DNA of 64,000 bases from Absidia repens (Eukaryota > Mucoromycota > Mucoromycetes > Mucorales > Cunninghamellaceae): positions 62,001 through 126,000 of the forward strand of contig MCGE01000009.1 in assembly GCA_002105175.1 (NCBI GenBank), given 5' to 3'. Shown in pieces: positions 46,501-59,540 of the stretch. A program made the position numbers and the translations under genes. The notes beneath the pieces were generated by a model. It was not told the origin of the DNA. It was given only the letters and a program-made list of their open reading frames with translations, and made no database searches. The first letter of the stretch is position 1, and every line of letters starts with the position of its first letter.

Positions 46501-46833
46501 TGTGAACGTGTAACCAAACATTTGTTTTCTAGTTCATCCATTATGACTACCTCCCCCTTGTACTGCCAAATTAGAACCGTGCAACCCAGTTCTGTGCGGT
46601 ACTTTCCTTTCGACATATACATTATGAGTCGATGATGCGACATGCATGTGACGATCATTTCTATTGGCTAGGTCTTTCATGTAAAAAAAAAAAAGGTTCA
46701 AAAATGCATTGACATTTACTATGTTACTATAAAAAACGAAGACAATATGATACAAAAAGCAATGAATATTTTATTTTTGGAATTTCAAATGAAACGTATA
46801 CGCAACAAAGGCACTACACTACTATACTAAAAT

Positions 46834-47020
46834 CTATCTAATTTCAATATTCACGATCTTAATATCATCCCATGGCTTGTCATCCTTGTTGGTTTTCTTG
46901 TTTTCGATCGCATGAATAACATCCATACCCGCCGTAGCTCTACCAAAAATTGTATGTTTTCCATCCAACCAAGGCTAATTAAAACCAAAGAGAAAAAGGC
47001 GATATGAATACGTGAATTTC

Positions 47021-47052
<32 letters not shown>

Positions 47053-49837
47053 CGTAGACTCACCGTTGGTACCACTGTAATAAAGAATTGACTTGCATTG
47101 GTATTCGCACCAGCATTGGCCATACTAAGCGTGTATGGGCGATCATGTTTGACTTCTCTGCTAATTTCATCTTCAAAGTCGTCTCCCCAAATAGATTCAC
47201 CACCTGTCCCATCACCTAGTCACCAAAAAAATAAAATAAAAATAAAATAAAATAAAAAAGAAGGATCAGTGTTGAACTTTCCATATCCGGTATCTTGCCT
47301 CAATATTTTTTTTACTTACCAAATGGACAGCCAGTTTGAAGCATGAAGCCTTTAATCACACGATGGAATATTAAGTTGTCATAATAACCATTTTTTGCAT
47401 GTGTCACGAAGTTCTCCACCGCCTTGGGGGCCACATCGGGGAAAAGTCGAAGATATATATCGCCCATAGTTGTACGTAGCACCGCTTGCGTTCCCAGCAC
47501 TTGTTTCCGTTCCTGTGTAGACGCCACTGTTTGTTCTTCTCTTGATGGTTTTTCATTGAATACATCACGGTCGCCTTTTTGAGTTTCATCCCTATTGGTA
47601 TATCATAAAAAAATGAGTGAGTGTGAGATGATCTGTTTTGTTTTAGTTCGTCAAGAATTGTTTGCTTTACGTGTAGGGATCCCGTCTGGTAAACATGAAG
47701 AACCGATTTCTTTTGAATGCAGTACAAAATAATGTAGGATCTAAAGCTTCTCGTTCTTTGATCACCGCGTTGTCCGAAGCTGCCATTGCCAATGTGTAAA
47801 TCCCCTTCTTCCTTGGTGCACCTTGATATAATGCCATGTTCAAAAATCGATGTGTTTCGGATTTGCCAATGAGTCGTACCACCTTATTCGTCCTAATATT
47901 CACCACTATATATATACCCGACCACAATGTACACATATGGTCCGTTTGTCAGTATAGTTTTAAACAGTTGTCAGATATATTGATGCCTTACCTTTGATAC
48001 CCAGTAGAGTGGCATAAATGACAAAATGGCCACTATCATCATAAACTTTTCAAAAAAAAAGTGTGGCGTATGAGAGTTCCTTTTCTGTTCTTATATAATA
48101 TATCTATATCTATATCTATATATACCTACCAGCATTGACATGTTGAGATTGCATTGTTTTTTCCAGTTCCTTGTCCACAGCTAAACGACGACCGAATTCC
48201 ATATCATCGAGCTTATAAATTGTTGTTCCGGCCTGAATGCATCAAAAATCACAGTGGCATCAATATATCGTCATTATCTATGCTGGTTTTTTTTTTCTTA
48301 CTTGTTGCATTTCACTAATGGTTTGGAGACTTTCATCATACTTGCGATATATTTTTCCAGACGCAAACTTGAAGAGCCGTACCTGACGATCAGGGAAACT
48401 CATGGTGACAAATTGAGATTCATCAGGAGAGAATACAACGCAGGTAGGAATGGATTTGCACTACACAAAAAAAGGAAGAAATATGTAAACTAATTATCAG
48501 CATCTAATACATTCACCAATGATTTTGAACTTACCTTTCTGAATTCATATAAATCGGTCTGTGATTTCATTTCAAAGTCCAGGTGAGTTGGTAATTCAAA
48601 AGGCTCTTCCGGCGACCAATATTCAATCATCCCCAAAGCATCCACAGAGACCACACAATTGTATCTTGAATTAAACTACGTAACCATAAGAAAAAGGAAA
48701 AAAAAAAGATAGTTAGATATCAAGTCAGCAATTTTTAAACAAAGCCGAGTTACTTTGATCAAATGGACAGGACTGGCATGCATCTTCGTGATGGTATGTA
48801 ATGGTGTTCCATCAGCGCGCCCATCGTATATATGAATATTGGGTGTTTCGACTTCAGACCTATAATAATTAAAAGAAAAAAAAAAAAATCAGAGTGAAGC
48901 TCTATCACCCACCAGGAATAATTTTGCGCTTTACTTACACTGCGACCAATGCTTGTGCTTGTCCTTTTTGATGAATCCAGCACACACTTTTGGGTTTATA
49001 CTGAAGCTTCACCATATTGATCATATCTAGCGATAAAAGTGCACGGGTTAATTGTTAATTCCCAAATCCTCTTATCCTATTGTCTATACTACTACTATGC
49101 TTACCGAAGTTGGTGACATCGTACACCTTTAAAGCCATATCATCGGACACAGTAGCCAAAAGTTCATGATCTGCAGAAAGACTAATACCAGTGACACTTG
49201 ATATATGAGAGCGATAGTGTTTGACAAATTCCACACCAGTTGGAGTTTTCTTCCAAAATTTCAAGTGACCATCGTTAGAAGTCGTGATAATAAAATCGTG
49301 CCTAAAAAATATTCAATACCATACAAGCGCATAATTAGTTAGTTTTCTGAATCGTATCGATGCATTGTAATTTTTGCGTACTTTGTCACTTGAATATAGC
49401 TAAGTGTATCACGGTGCATATAGCTTTTTTCGTACATATCGGCTGAAGGGAGTTGATCCAAGTACAGCTTTTCATGAGGAAGCACTAATAAATCATACAG
49501 ACAATTTAGTATTTCGCCTTTTTTTTCTCTACCTGAAGTGCCCGTTCTCCTCTTACAACATACCCCGTTTCTTTTTACGAGCAGCTTCGTCGTCAGCGGG
49601 TGGCATGATAGGCATGGGTCCAACGTCATCTATATATACAAAAAAATCATAAAAAAGTCAACTTCTCCAGTCAGTTCCTTGTCTTTCATCGCCTCTCTTC
49701 GAGAATCCTCGTCTTTTCCTACCATCATTGTCATCGTCGTCATCTTGATCAGGTTGTTCAACGTAAGCGACGTCCTCCAAAGATCGTTTCCTGTTGTTCA
49801 ATTGTTCAGTTGAGACGTGTTCTTCATCTTTTGCCAT
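46834..49837 (-). CDS. PPWD1-type WD40-cyclophilin peptidyl-prolyl isomerase
   Basis: About fourteen exons. The first four are 49723-49837, 49564-49629, 49382-49484 and 49105-49301; the stop is at 46834. The N-terminus is acidic and basic ([19 protein letters not shown]). Four or more WD40 repeats follow ([43 protein letters not shown]), then a linker and a C-terminal cyclophilin domain ([35 protein letters not shown] with the catalytic Arg; [26 protein letters not shown] with the Trp for cyclosporin binding). The family is a nuclear, spliceosome-associated prolyl isomerase. The exon order is clear; I did not fix every middle splice site. Confidence 0.92.
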
Positions 49838-51823
49838 TTTAATCAATTTGAGGGGATTGAGGGAAAGAGAAGAGAAAGAAAAAATGCGGAGTTTTGATGA
49901 TATTTTTTTTCTTGGGAGTTTTTGGTGGGAAGCTGTGACCGTCATACTATAGCGCTACTCCGCTTATCGGCCTACTGCCCATAATTGAGGGCAGATCCAT
50001 TAAAACAATAGACATTTTCTGTGTATGACGATAAAACCTGTTGGTTATTTATTTTACAAAGCGTGCATAAAAAAAAGAAAAAAAAAAGATGACATAACAG
50101 CATTTTGTGTTCAGATATTTTAAAATGAAAATTATTTCCTTTCACTTTCTGAGTCACTCCGTATTTCAATTCATGATAATAGCAAAGATCAACGCTTTAT
50201 TTTATGTATGTACGATGCAAAACATGATGAATCGATTGGCAAATAATTAAACTGGATATGGTTTTTATTCCACTCCCCCTTTTCCTCAAATTTCTTTACC
50301 TAAAAGAGTGATATAGTGCATCACTAGGAAGAAACTTATGAGCGGCTATATGCATTGTTTGACAGAATGTTTCGTATAAACAAATCAGTCAGCACATGAG
50401 CCAAGAAAAAAGTCAGCGGTTACTGGTTCCTTAGGTTACCCACACTGTACCATGACTCAACCTATTGCTGTACAGTACTGTATACTGTACTTATATTTAT
50501 AACTGTCATTGAAAACAAAAGCTCCACTTTTGGAGCTACCCAACACTAAAAATAGGGATTCGATAGTTCCCTTGAGACCTTCAAAGCGGTGTTTCAAACC
50601 TATGTTTAATGAGCGATCCTGCACAGATGATCTATTATTCTTTCAGGGCCCTTCCGTAATGTGTACGGACCAGATTGGGTTTATGTATGATTCACTGCAA
50701 TAGAAGAGCTTCATCCCTTTATTTATCTCGTTTTTGGTTATATTTCCCACCCTCCTCTTTTTTCAGCGGTGCAAAAAGGAAAAAAAAAAGTTTACCCTGT
50801 CCTAAAATTTTCTCGTTGAACAAAAGAAGAAAAAATAAAAACATACCCTTCCAAATTGGAAAGGAAAAAAAGCTCCAAAAGGAACGGTTCCATCCAAAAA
50901 TATATCATTTCGTTTATATAAACTATATACGTAATACTACGATGCTCTTATATGACAACCGTTTAAACAGTGTTGTTTGTGTTCGTCATCAAGGGGCGCA
51001 GGAGCATGTCTATCATAGCTGATGGCGATATTCAGTTTGTTTACTAAACTGGCACCATACTTGGCTGATATATGCGAAGCTAATGAACTTTTCTTCTTCT
51101 CCTAGTGACCTGTTTTCTAAAACACTTTAGAAACCACAAAGATATTTTTGTATTGTTTCGACCCGGCAATGACCGCCTTTTTTTTTTTTTTTTCTCAGGT
51201 AAAGGTCACAAGAAAGGGCCCAAGAACGAAGGTTTTTCTTTTTTTGGAGGGTAAGGATGGCTGGTGACATGTTAACACCGCGATTCATGCAAAATAAGAA
51301 AACCCAATTATAGTTCATTTTTTTTTAAAATAACGAATGGGATGAATATAGATGATTTAAAAAAAGTTTTTTTTTTTTTTTTTTTTTTTTTGTAGGTTGT
51401 ATGTGTTATCGTGGTCGGCTGAACACGTCGTTTTTTTTTACTTTGAGAGGCAGCTGATCAGATATTTAACTACCGCGAATCCTAGCCTCTTGTTCAGTTC
51501 CTCTGTAAAAAAGAAGGGCTTCTTCAATCGATTAAAATGCTAAAAATAAAGTGTGAAAAACATTCCCTTTACGGAAAATTTTCACATCCGTTTTCCAATG
51601 ATGGAAGTAAAAAAAAAAAAGGAAAAAGGCAGGGGAATAAAGGGGAACAAAGTCGTAGCAAATGCATGGCGTTAATGTGATTCCTTTCGCCAAATGATTC
51701 GCCGCCGGCGTGGAGGATTTTTTTTTTTGCTATAAAGCAGGCTAGTTTCTTTTTTCTATTTTTTTTTTTTTTTTCCCTAACCTCTAATTTATTTCTTTAA
51801 TAAGTCAACCCTAGTTAAAAAAA
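49838..51823. other. Gene-free region
   Basis: About 2 kb without a supportable gene. Several homopolymers (T runs at 51178-51193 and 51368-51391, poly-A at 51609-51620). The last 100 bases, with CT-rich stretches, should be the promoter of the secreted-protein gene. Confidence 0.5.
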
Positions 51824-52458
51824 ATGACCTCTACTGCTTACCTTTTAACATTACTTTTGTTGCTTGTACCATGGTGATGGCTCTCCCTGTTGAAAAACGA
51901 TCCGGCTATACTTTGAAATTGACATCGGATACTGCCTTTTGCTCTTTTTTACCACCGCATCCGGGTGACGATGTTGGTGGGACCGAAGAGAATGGAATTC
52001 CTTTTTGCTCTAAATCAGGATTGTCCAATTCCGGCAGAGTGTTTCCTAGTGGCTTTATTAAATCGGCTCACTATGTTTCCACCTCGGCGTACGTTCAAGT
52101 CACTGGACGCATGGATCGCTCCAAGTACAGTTTGAAGTCTTCTGATGGTATGTAATTGGAAGCTATTGTCAACGCACGAATACTGATCATTCTATATTTT
52201 GTTTTACATAGGAGGGGGACAGTATGATGACCGTAAGTGTATAAGCATTGAAAATGTGTAATGGTAACTGATTTTCTTCTTTTGGCGTGAATAGGCGACA
52301 TTGATAATGTAGTGTGCAATGGATATAAATACTTTGTCAATATGTTGGAACCCGACGTAAATCAGTATTGCATTCGGTGTTGCAAGAACCGATCTGACTG
52401 TAACCTTGGTCTTAGCACCTACGGGTGTGAACGTATTGTGCCTGGTGATTATAGCTAA
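51824..52458 (+). CDS. Small secreted cysteine-containing protein (start region broken)
   Basis: Exons 51871-52147, 52212-52232 and 52295-52458 join in phase to 153 aa from the Met at 51871. The mature part begins after LPVEKR, a Kex2-type dibasic site, and has eight or more Cys, an FLPPHPGDDVGGTEENG segment, VQVTGRMDRSKY, and a C-rich end (YCIRCCKNRSDCN). Upstream, an ATG at 51824 opens a perfect signal-peptide start (MTSTAYLLTLLLLLVPW) in another frame that ends at a TGA. The two halves fit together only after a one-base frame change, so either a base is wrong or the gene is damaged. Similar Mucoromycota proteins are annotated as macrophage-activating glycoprotein-like; that name is recalled, not tested. 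Confidence 0.7.
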
Positions 52459-54826
52459 ACTTGGAATCCTGACCTTTTGCACCGTCTTCCTATCTATATC
52501 ATTTTATTGTATTTTTACTCCATTCCATTCATTTAATAAACATGTATCATTGATCCATATATAATTTTTTTATTCTTATGAAAACGTGGGTGCACGGATC
52601 ATCTGAGTTTCGGTTTTAAAAAAAGAATGGGGGGGGGACGAGGGTTCCACAAGGTGACGGTAAAAAAAAAAACCACAAACCAAACCATTTCAATTCCCGC
52701 ACACATGATTTTATTTTCCCCCCGTTCCTTTTCTTTTTCTTTTTTCCTTCTTCTTTTTTCTTCTCCATTCAACTTCTTTCGGGTTGTGGTGATCTTAGAA
52801 TAGTGTCAGGACTAGTTTAGAAGGGGTTTCAGCTCAGGGATTACAAGATGCATGGGGAAACCCTTTCATTTTGGATCTAGGATCTTGGGGCTCATGATTA
52901 GCTTAGTTTTTGTCATTTTCTCAATAAAACGTATCTTTTGATTCAAACAAACAACAATAACAATAACAACGATAATGTCTTTGCTTCACTAAACATACAT
53001 TTGGTTGATAAAACATGTCTTTGCTTTAATGAAGAGCGCTTCATTAGAATTTACAGATCCCACTTTGAGTTCCCTTTTTTAAACACCATTCCTTCCGCAG
53101 GCTTTTTTTTTCTAACACCATTCTTCTAGGATAGTACGGCTCTCAACTACTATTGACATTTATTTATATTTTCTTTCTTTTTGCATAGTATTGAATGTCA
53201 TGATGCAATAAAAAAGTTTTTATTTTTATTTCTATTTTCCAATATACAATTGTCGTAGTTGTAAACTGTCATCATCCACACATATCAAGTACGCAGTTAC
53301 CCATCATGACCCGACAATTGTACCTTGTCACTCACTAACATACCCTTACACTGGCTATGTTTCACTTGGTCTACAGTCAACATCAAAGATTAATCATCTA
53401 TCTCTTCTATAATACACTATTTTATTCCCTCATCTCGAACTCTACTAATAATTCAGTATCATCGACAATCATCTATTATCATAGAAATTTATTATTCCAG
53501 CATCCGCTTCCCCTACTTTTACTATAAAAACCCACTGTTATTTTATTCAATAAAAACCATATATGTTATATCACTTACTTGATTGACTCTACATATACAA
53601 ATTACTACAACAATGGATACCAAAACCTCTCTAATGTATCAAGCTAATTTATAGTCTATTCAACTGACGTAGGCTATTTTACAATAAGCAATAAAAAGGA
53701 GGGGTATCCCAACGTTGAATCGTGCAAAATGCGCCTAGGAAACGATAGATCTGAAGTTGTAAGGTTGGGAATAGAGGAATGAGGAGAGAGATCTGTGCTG
53801 TTTGATCAATGAGATGAGGATAGCAGTCAAGAGTGCACCTAAGACACAAAAGGGGGAGTGTTCATAAAAAAAGATCGAGCGTTGGTAAGAAAAAGAGAAG
53901 GTGGCTGCTAAGAAAAAGTGGATTATTCTAAAAAGGAAAGGAGAGGGTGTTGTCAAGAGAAGGAGAGGACGAGTGTAAAGAAGGGGACTGTTCCATCATG
54001 AAAATAACATTAAATCTGTTCCTGAAAAAATCAGTGACTAAATAAATTGAAATCCCGATTAGGAACAATGCGAAAGAAAAATAAATAATCACACAACAAT
54101 TGTGATGAAAGAAAAGAAATCAATGATTCACTTCATGAAATCATTAGGGCTCATAAAATAGAAGAAAATAAAATAAGATACCCTTTGCAATGATATCAAT
54201 CATACCATTACCTACCTAACATTAGACCATCATACGATTATGACAAAGATGGCCCATTATATAAAGAACAAAACCGTTATTATGACCATTTTGTGAGTGT
54301 CTTACCAGACACTTATATTCTAGCGAATGTACTATGGTCACCATTCTCTCTAGAATGCTAGCGGATAGTCGAAGTTTTAAGACCGTTTAATATAAAGCGG
54401 GGCTCTATTCCCAATCATCTATTCATCTTAATCAACCAAGGCCGTGCTGCCAACGTAACCTTCCCTAAAAGATATTATAGTCTCTATTTTACTAAACATA
54501 CTGTATATATACATAATTCATTATATTTGTTGCGTATGGCAAAATGAAAAACAGATAAAAGCTCAAACAAAAGCCGGTTAGACGATACGGAGCTGTGCAC
54601 CACAAAAGAGCCTAATAGACTGAACACTGGGCACGGCTATCATATTTTATGCATAAAATGACAGATCAATAAAATACATCATTCTCATCATTATCGCTGA
54701 GTATAAGTAATAGCGAAAGGCATTTATAAAAGAGACATTATTTATTAAATTGAATTTATGTACAAACAAAAAGATATGAAATATTATAATAAAAAGTGGA
54801 AAAGAAGAAGGCGTGTATGACTATAT
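52459..54826. other. Gene-free region with repeat copy G
   Basis: No gene recognised. It contains copy G and AT-rich sequence. TAATAAAACATG-like sites recur (52975-53030). Confidence 0.5.
52690..52940 (+). repeat. Dispersed core repeat, copy G (subfamily 1, short)
   Basis: AATTCCCGCACACATGATTTT, CT tract, CAACTTCTTTCGGGTTGTGG, TAGTGTCAGGACTAGTTTAG, core ATGCATGGGGAAACCCTTTC, TCTCAATAAAACGTATC. This is the cleanest short copy for defining the unit. Confidence 0.85.
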
Positions 54827-55072
54827 TTACCAGTGGGTACGATTCCATCTGCTATCATATTTTTGGTTAATGGTAGTCAATTTGACTTGTTGCCCATCAT
54901 GAATATCTTGCCAAGGGAATTTATTATCTTTGTGATTCCAAACCACATCAGGAGCACGGGCTTGATGAACAGACATGTAAACAGCGCCACCAAGAGCAGC
55001 GCCTAGAATACCGACGATAGGGAAAATCTCGGGCTTGTTTTTAGCTTGTCTAAGGAAGGTCATAACAGTCAT
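54827..55072 (-). CDS. NDUFA4/MLRQ (B12D) family mitochondrial protein
   Basis: Single exon, 81 aa. A short N-terminus (MTVMTFLRQAKNKPEIFP) is followed by one membrane segment (VGILGAALGGAVYMSVHQA) and the PDVVWNHKDNKFPWQD stretch. This layout, with a PE..P before the helix and PDVxW after it, is typical of the small inner-membrane NDUFA4/B12D proteins of complex I/IV. Met at 55063 is an alternative start. Confidence 0.75.
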   Translation of the reverse strand: MTVMTFLRQAKNKPEIFPIVGILGAALGGAVYMSVHQARAPDVVWNHKDNKFPWQDIHDGQQVKLTTINQKYDSRWNRTHW

Positions 55073-55535
55073 GATGGTTTGAAGAGATTTTTTGGCCTTG
55101 TTTTCAAAAGAGGGGTGATAATTAAATATTTAATAGAGGAATATTATTTTGCAGTAAAGAAAAAAAAGAAAGTAGCCCTTTTATATTTTATAAAGGGCTA
55201 CCTCAATGAGGCCACTTTTTTGTATTTTATTTTTCCCTGTTTCCATTTCCCCATAGTGGCATGATTTCGGGTTTCGTCTCTTTGCGTCTGTTATTGGCCC
55301 CAGAGATAAATATTATATCTCCGCCCAGCAGAGAAAAAGAAAAAGGAAAGAATTGGGTAATCCATGTTTCTGTACAGAAGGTACGATTATTATTTTGCCA
55401 TTCATAACCCATAGTTTACCTGACTAATTGATGAATCAATAGAAATTCAAATGAAAACAATAATTATAATAAACAAAAAAACTACTACTGTGAATGTTAT
55501 TTTTTCTATTCTTTCCATCATATCCCTTTCCTCTA

Positions 55536-55567
<32 letters not shown>

Positions 55568-55997
55568 GTTGTGGAGATCAAAAAAAGTTTGAAACAATGA
55601 AAAAGTTTCTTCATAGATCATATTATCTTCTACCAGGGTAATGTTTCCTCATGTTAAGAAATACAAAATAAAATGAATATTACATGATACAGAGGCAAGA
55701 ATTTTTTTTTTTTTTTTTTTGGCTGACTTCGCCTAATTATGGAATTTAATAACCTATATGAGTGAATGTTGAAGTCCAAATGGATTTTCTGAAACTGCAA
55801 AGTAAAGCCTGATCATGCCTTGTTGTATCCGCCACAAAACCACTCCCAAATACCACCCGTACTATATCATAGCGCCGGAACGAGCGGGGCCTGAACTCCT
55901 TGTTGTGTGATGACGGTCGAGTCTAATTTTTCTATATTTTTTCATCCGAAATTGGGCGCATTTTTCCTTTCAGACGATTATTTCCCTTACTACACGA
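55073..55997. other. Intergenic region between divergent genes
   Basis: Promoters of the MLRQ-type gene (-) and the esterase gene (+). T(20+) runs at 55541-55567 and 55703-55721. No gene. Confidence 0.5.
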
Positions 55998-57224
55998 ATG
56001 AATCACCCATACAATCAAGTTGTTCTATTTGGCGTAAGTGTGGAAAGAAAATAAAATATCGAAAATATCGAAATATTTCAACAAAATAGTGACAATATGA
56101 GATTACGCTCTATTTTGTTTCTTATATTAGGACTCTATTACTCAGGTACATAACGCGCGCTTTTATCTATTCTGTTTATTATACTGTACTTACTTTATTT
56201 TATGACGTTGGCTGATGAACTATAGATGAGTTTTGACCCCTCCCTTTTTGGCTTTGGAGCTAATTTGGCAAGCGTAAGCAATACATACATATCTATGTTT
56301 ATATACTAAGATTACGTTGTCTGGATCATTATTCATCATGACCTTATGTAAACATTTAGGCATATCAAAGAAAAATGGACGTGTTGAACCGTGGGTTTTC
56401 AGGTGAGAAAAATCGGGCATGTTTTTGACACCAAGCTGGGTCTATGTTAGTTTTCATTGACCTACTATTTATTACTGGCTAGGCTACAACACTGACTGGG
56501 CACTTCCTATCTTTCGTCAACTCCTACCAAAAGTCGAAGATCAGCACAAACAAGCGGCACGGATTGAGTTGATGACGATCTTTTTTGGTGCCAATGATGC
56601 GGCACATTTGCCCTCCTTCCAACATGTCCCTTTGGATCGATTCAAGACAAACTTAGCTACCATGATCAAGACAGTAAAAGATCCAACGTCACCTTATTAC
56701 AACCCTGCATTGCGACTCGTTTTGATTACTCAACCTCCTTTGAATGAATCTCAATGGAAACAGCGTTGTGATGAAAATGGAAACCCTATGGATCGATCAT
56801 CTGAACAAGCACAAATCTACGCAGCAGCGGTCAAACAAATCGGACAAGAGCATGATACTGTCGTTGTGGATCTTTGGACAAAAGTGATGGAAATGGCGGC
56901 GGAAAATCCTAACGGCCTGTCTGATTATTTATTTGATGGTTTACATCTCAATTCCAACGGATTCAAGGTAAAACACTAACTGCTAGTATGGTCTTTTTTT
57001 TTTTTTTTTTTTGCTTCTTGTTCTTCTTTTTTTTTTTTGCTCAATTTATTTGTCGGGTTTATTAGGTTTTGTTTGACTTGCTTATGGAAACCATTCAAAT
57101 TTATTACCCTGAAGTTCACCCAAACAATCTTGAAATGGAACTACCTGCCTGGAGGGAATTTGGTGGTGATTGCAAGAATATCGATCAAATCCTTACGTTT
57201 CCTCTGCTCAAGAATTCGAAATGA
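55998..57224 (+). CDS. iah1: SGNH/GDSL esterase, isoamyl-acetate-hydrolysing (Iah1-like)
   Basis: Six exons (55998-56033, 56131-56145, 56226-56273, 56360-56402, 56483-56967, 57066-57224), all in phase, 261 aa. It reads MNHPYNQVVLFG-DSITQ-MSFDPSLFGFGANLAS-AYQRKMDVLNRGFSG. Catalytic signs are the GDSIT block with the Ser nucleophile, GAND with the block III Asn, and DGLHLNSNG with the Asp-x-x-His pair. Exon 2 is only 15 nt and encodes DSITQ, so the catalytic Ser sits on a microexon. Family members hydrolyse short acetate esters in the cytosol. Confidence 0.9.
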
Positions 57225-57465
57225 TGCATGATATTCGCATTGGTTGGTGGTCGGCGATTAAATGTTTTATTCTGAATTTTTTCCTGCCCAACATCAGATT
57301 TATTTGTTTGTCTCTCTTCCCCATTCCTCCCCCTTTTTTTTTTGTCTTCCTCCGGGATAAATATACATATCAATAAAGCCAACAAACCATGTAGTTTTTT
57401 TTTTTTTTTTATTTTTTATTTTTACATTCTTCATCTTCTTTTTCTTCATCCTCTCCTTCCTCTCC

Positions 57466-59055
57466 ATGGCACCTATCTCTAGTATTCAAGTCACTCGGAG
57501 CGACTGGATCAAACCATCACGGGATACTCCTGATTACAAGCAAAGGGTTCCTTTATCGGACTGGGATGTGGTTATGTACAAGTCTTATACACCATTACTT
57601 TTCTTCTATGACAATATAGAGAAACGAACTGACTTTATGGAATCGGCTATTTTACTCCACGCGCTAAGTACCGTTCTCAATGACTTTTATCCTCTCGCGG
57701 GTCGTTTGGTTGATATTGGACAAGGACGTGATGATATTGAATGCAATGATGCTGGCGTATTATATCAAGTAGGTTCACCAATCAATTGTCTCTTTTTTTT
57801 TATACCACAAAACAATTTAACCAACTTGGGATTTTTCTTTAGGAAGCCTCATATGAAGAAGACCTGCAAACATTCAAAGAAGAAGGCTATCTCCCTCACC
57901 AAATGGATTACCACCATATGTTTCCAATACATTTTTACTATTCTCCGGACGATCCGCTACTGGCGATCCAAGTGAATCGATTTTTGGATGGCGGTGTTGC
58001 ATTGGCGGTGATGATTCTACACAAGGTGGCGGATACTTATTCAGCATGTCTCTTCCTGGATGCCTGGGCCAAACAAGCACGTGGATTACCGTATGCCAAG
58101 GGGTCCTTTGACAGGTCATTGATTGCGTTCCCTAACAATACCACTATCACCGACGATGCTATTGCGCACTACAGACAAGAACACAAACTAATAAATGCAT
58201 CGCACTATGACCTTGTAATGGATCCTGAACAGGAGCAACACCATCAAATCTTCTCAAGAACTTCTCCTCATGGTCCACGTCCTCTGAAAAGCGTGGTGCT
58301 AGAATTCCACGCCGACGGTTTACAACGATGCAAGGCCGATGCTCATACAGCTGTCATGACAAGTAGCAGAATTTTTATGTCAACAAAGGATGCGCTTTTT
58401 GGGATGCTTCTCCGTGCTGTGGTTCGATCGAGGGATATCTCCAAGGATACGGATGTGCGGATGATCCTTGGTATCAATGGACGGACAAAAATGAAAACGT
58501 CAAAAAATATTCATTACTACTTTGGTAATTGGATGATGTAAGTAGCAGCGAGGGTGGTGGTCAATGGAGGGAAAAAAAAAAACAGAATGCAACCTGATTC
58601 ACACACCACTATTTTTTCCTTCCAACAGTACACAGTCCATTTCAATGAACCGAAGAAAAGTAGACTCAACGTCTTTGGTGGAGGCAGCCATGTCGGTCCG
58701 ACGTCAACTTGGATCGCTGAATTTGTCTCTTCTGCATAGCATCAGCAAAATATACACAATGAATGAAGACATGACTGTACATTATTTATCCTACCAACCC
58801 AATTCCGAAACTCAGGTCACTGCCAGTGATGTATCGACTTTACCATTTTGGAGATTGGATTTTGGATATGGACGACCGGATCGTACGCGAGGCTACATTA
58901 CATCAGGTGGAAATGGTTGCTTGGTGCTATTTGGACGGAGTGATGGAAACAAGGGTGCAATGTACGATGTCCAACTGCAAATGGACGCCGACTCTATTAA
59001 ACGACTCATTGATGATCCTGAAGTCCAGAAATACACTAGTCGTATCCTTTATTGA
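57466..59055 (+). CDS. BAHD-family acyltransferase
   Basis: Three exons (57466-57768, 57843-58537, 58629-59055), in phase, 474 aa. The HxxxD catalytic motif is HKVAD (near residue 165) and the structural DFGWG motif appears as DFGYG (near 410). PLSDWDVVMYKSY and FYPLAGRL in the first 90 residues also fit the family. BAHD enzymes move an acyl group from acyl-CoA to an alcohol or amine; the substrate is unknown. It lies just downstream of the esterase in the same direction, about 240 bases apart. Confidence 0.88.
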
Positions 59056-59540
59056 TCCTCCCTGACTCTCTTTTATTTACTTCTATATACTTAGATATTA
59101 TTGTTATTTTAGCCTTGCTTAGTCTTACTCGTAATAGTATATCTTACATTTGGCCTTTGCATATTATTATCACTATTATCATTTTATCTCAATAATAAAA
59201 ATAAAAAAACTACTATTTTACATCTATATCTATGATTTGATTGTTACTGTATGTATATGGCAAGAACGTGAAGTCAAGAATTAATTGATGCAACTGTTTT
59301 TATATTCATCTAACCACGCTGTCGCATTCCGCTGGCATTTAGGTGGTGTGGATCTTGGGGTACTGACCTGCATTGCCGGCCTACATTGCATGGCGTGATT
59401 TCCCTCCAAAGCAGCAAACTCTAATAAGACTGCTCACAATCATTGAAAAAGGAATTGGTACGTTTTCTAGCTATAGAACACCCGTAATCCTACGTAAAAG
59501 AACTTAATTTAGTGTGTAGTTAGAAATTATTATGATAGTA
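59056..59540. other. 3' region of the acyltransferase gene
   Basis: AATAATAAAAATAAA poly-A signal near 59192. No gene. Confidence 0.5.

Noticed and set aside
47221..47260. AAAATAAAATAAAAT tract as possible gene end or insertion
   Set aside because: It lies within an intron of the cyclophilin gene and is simple sequence.
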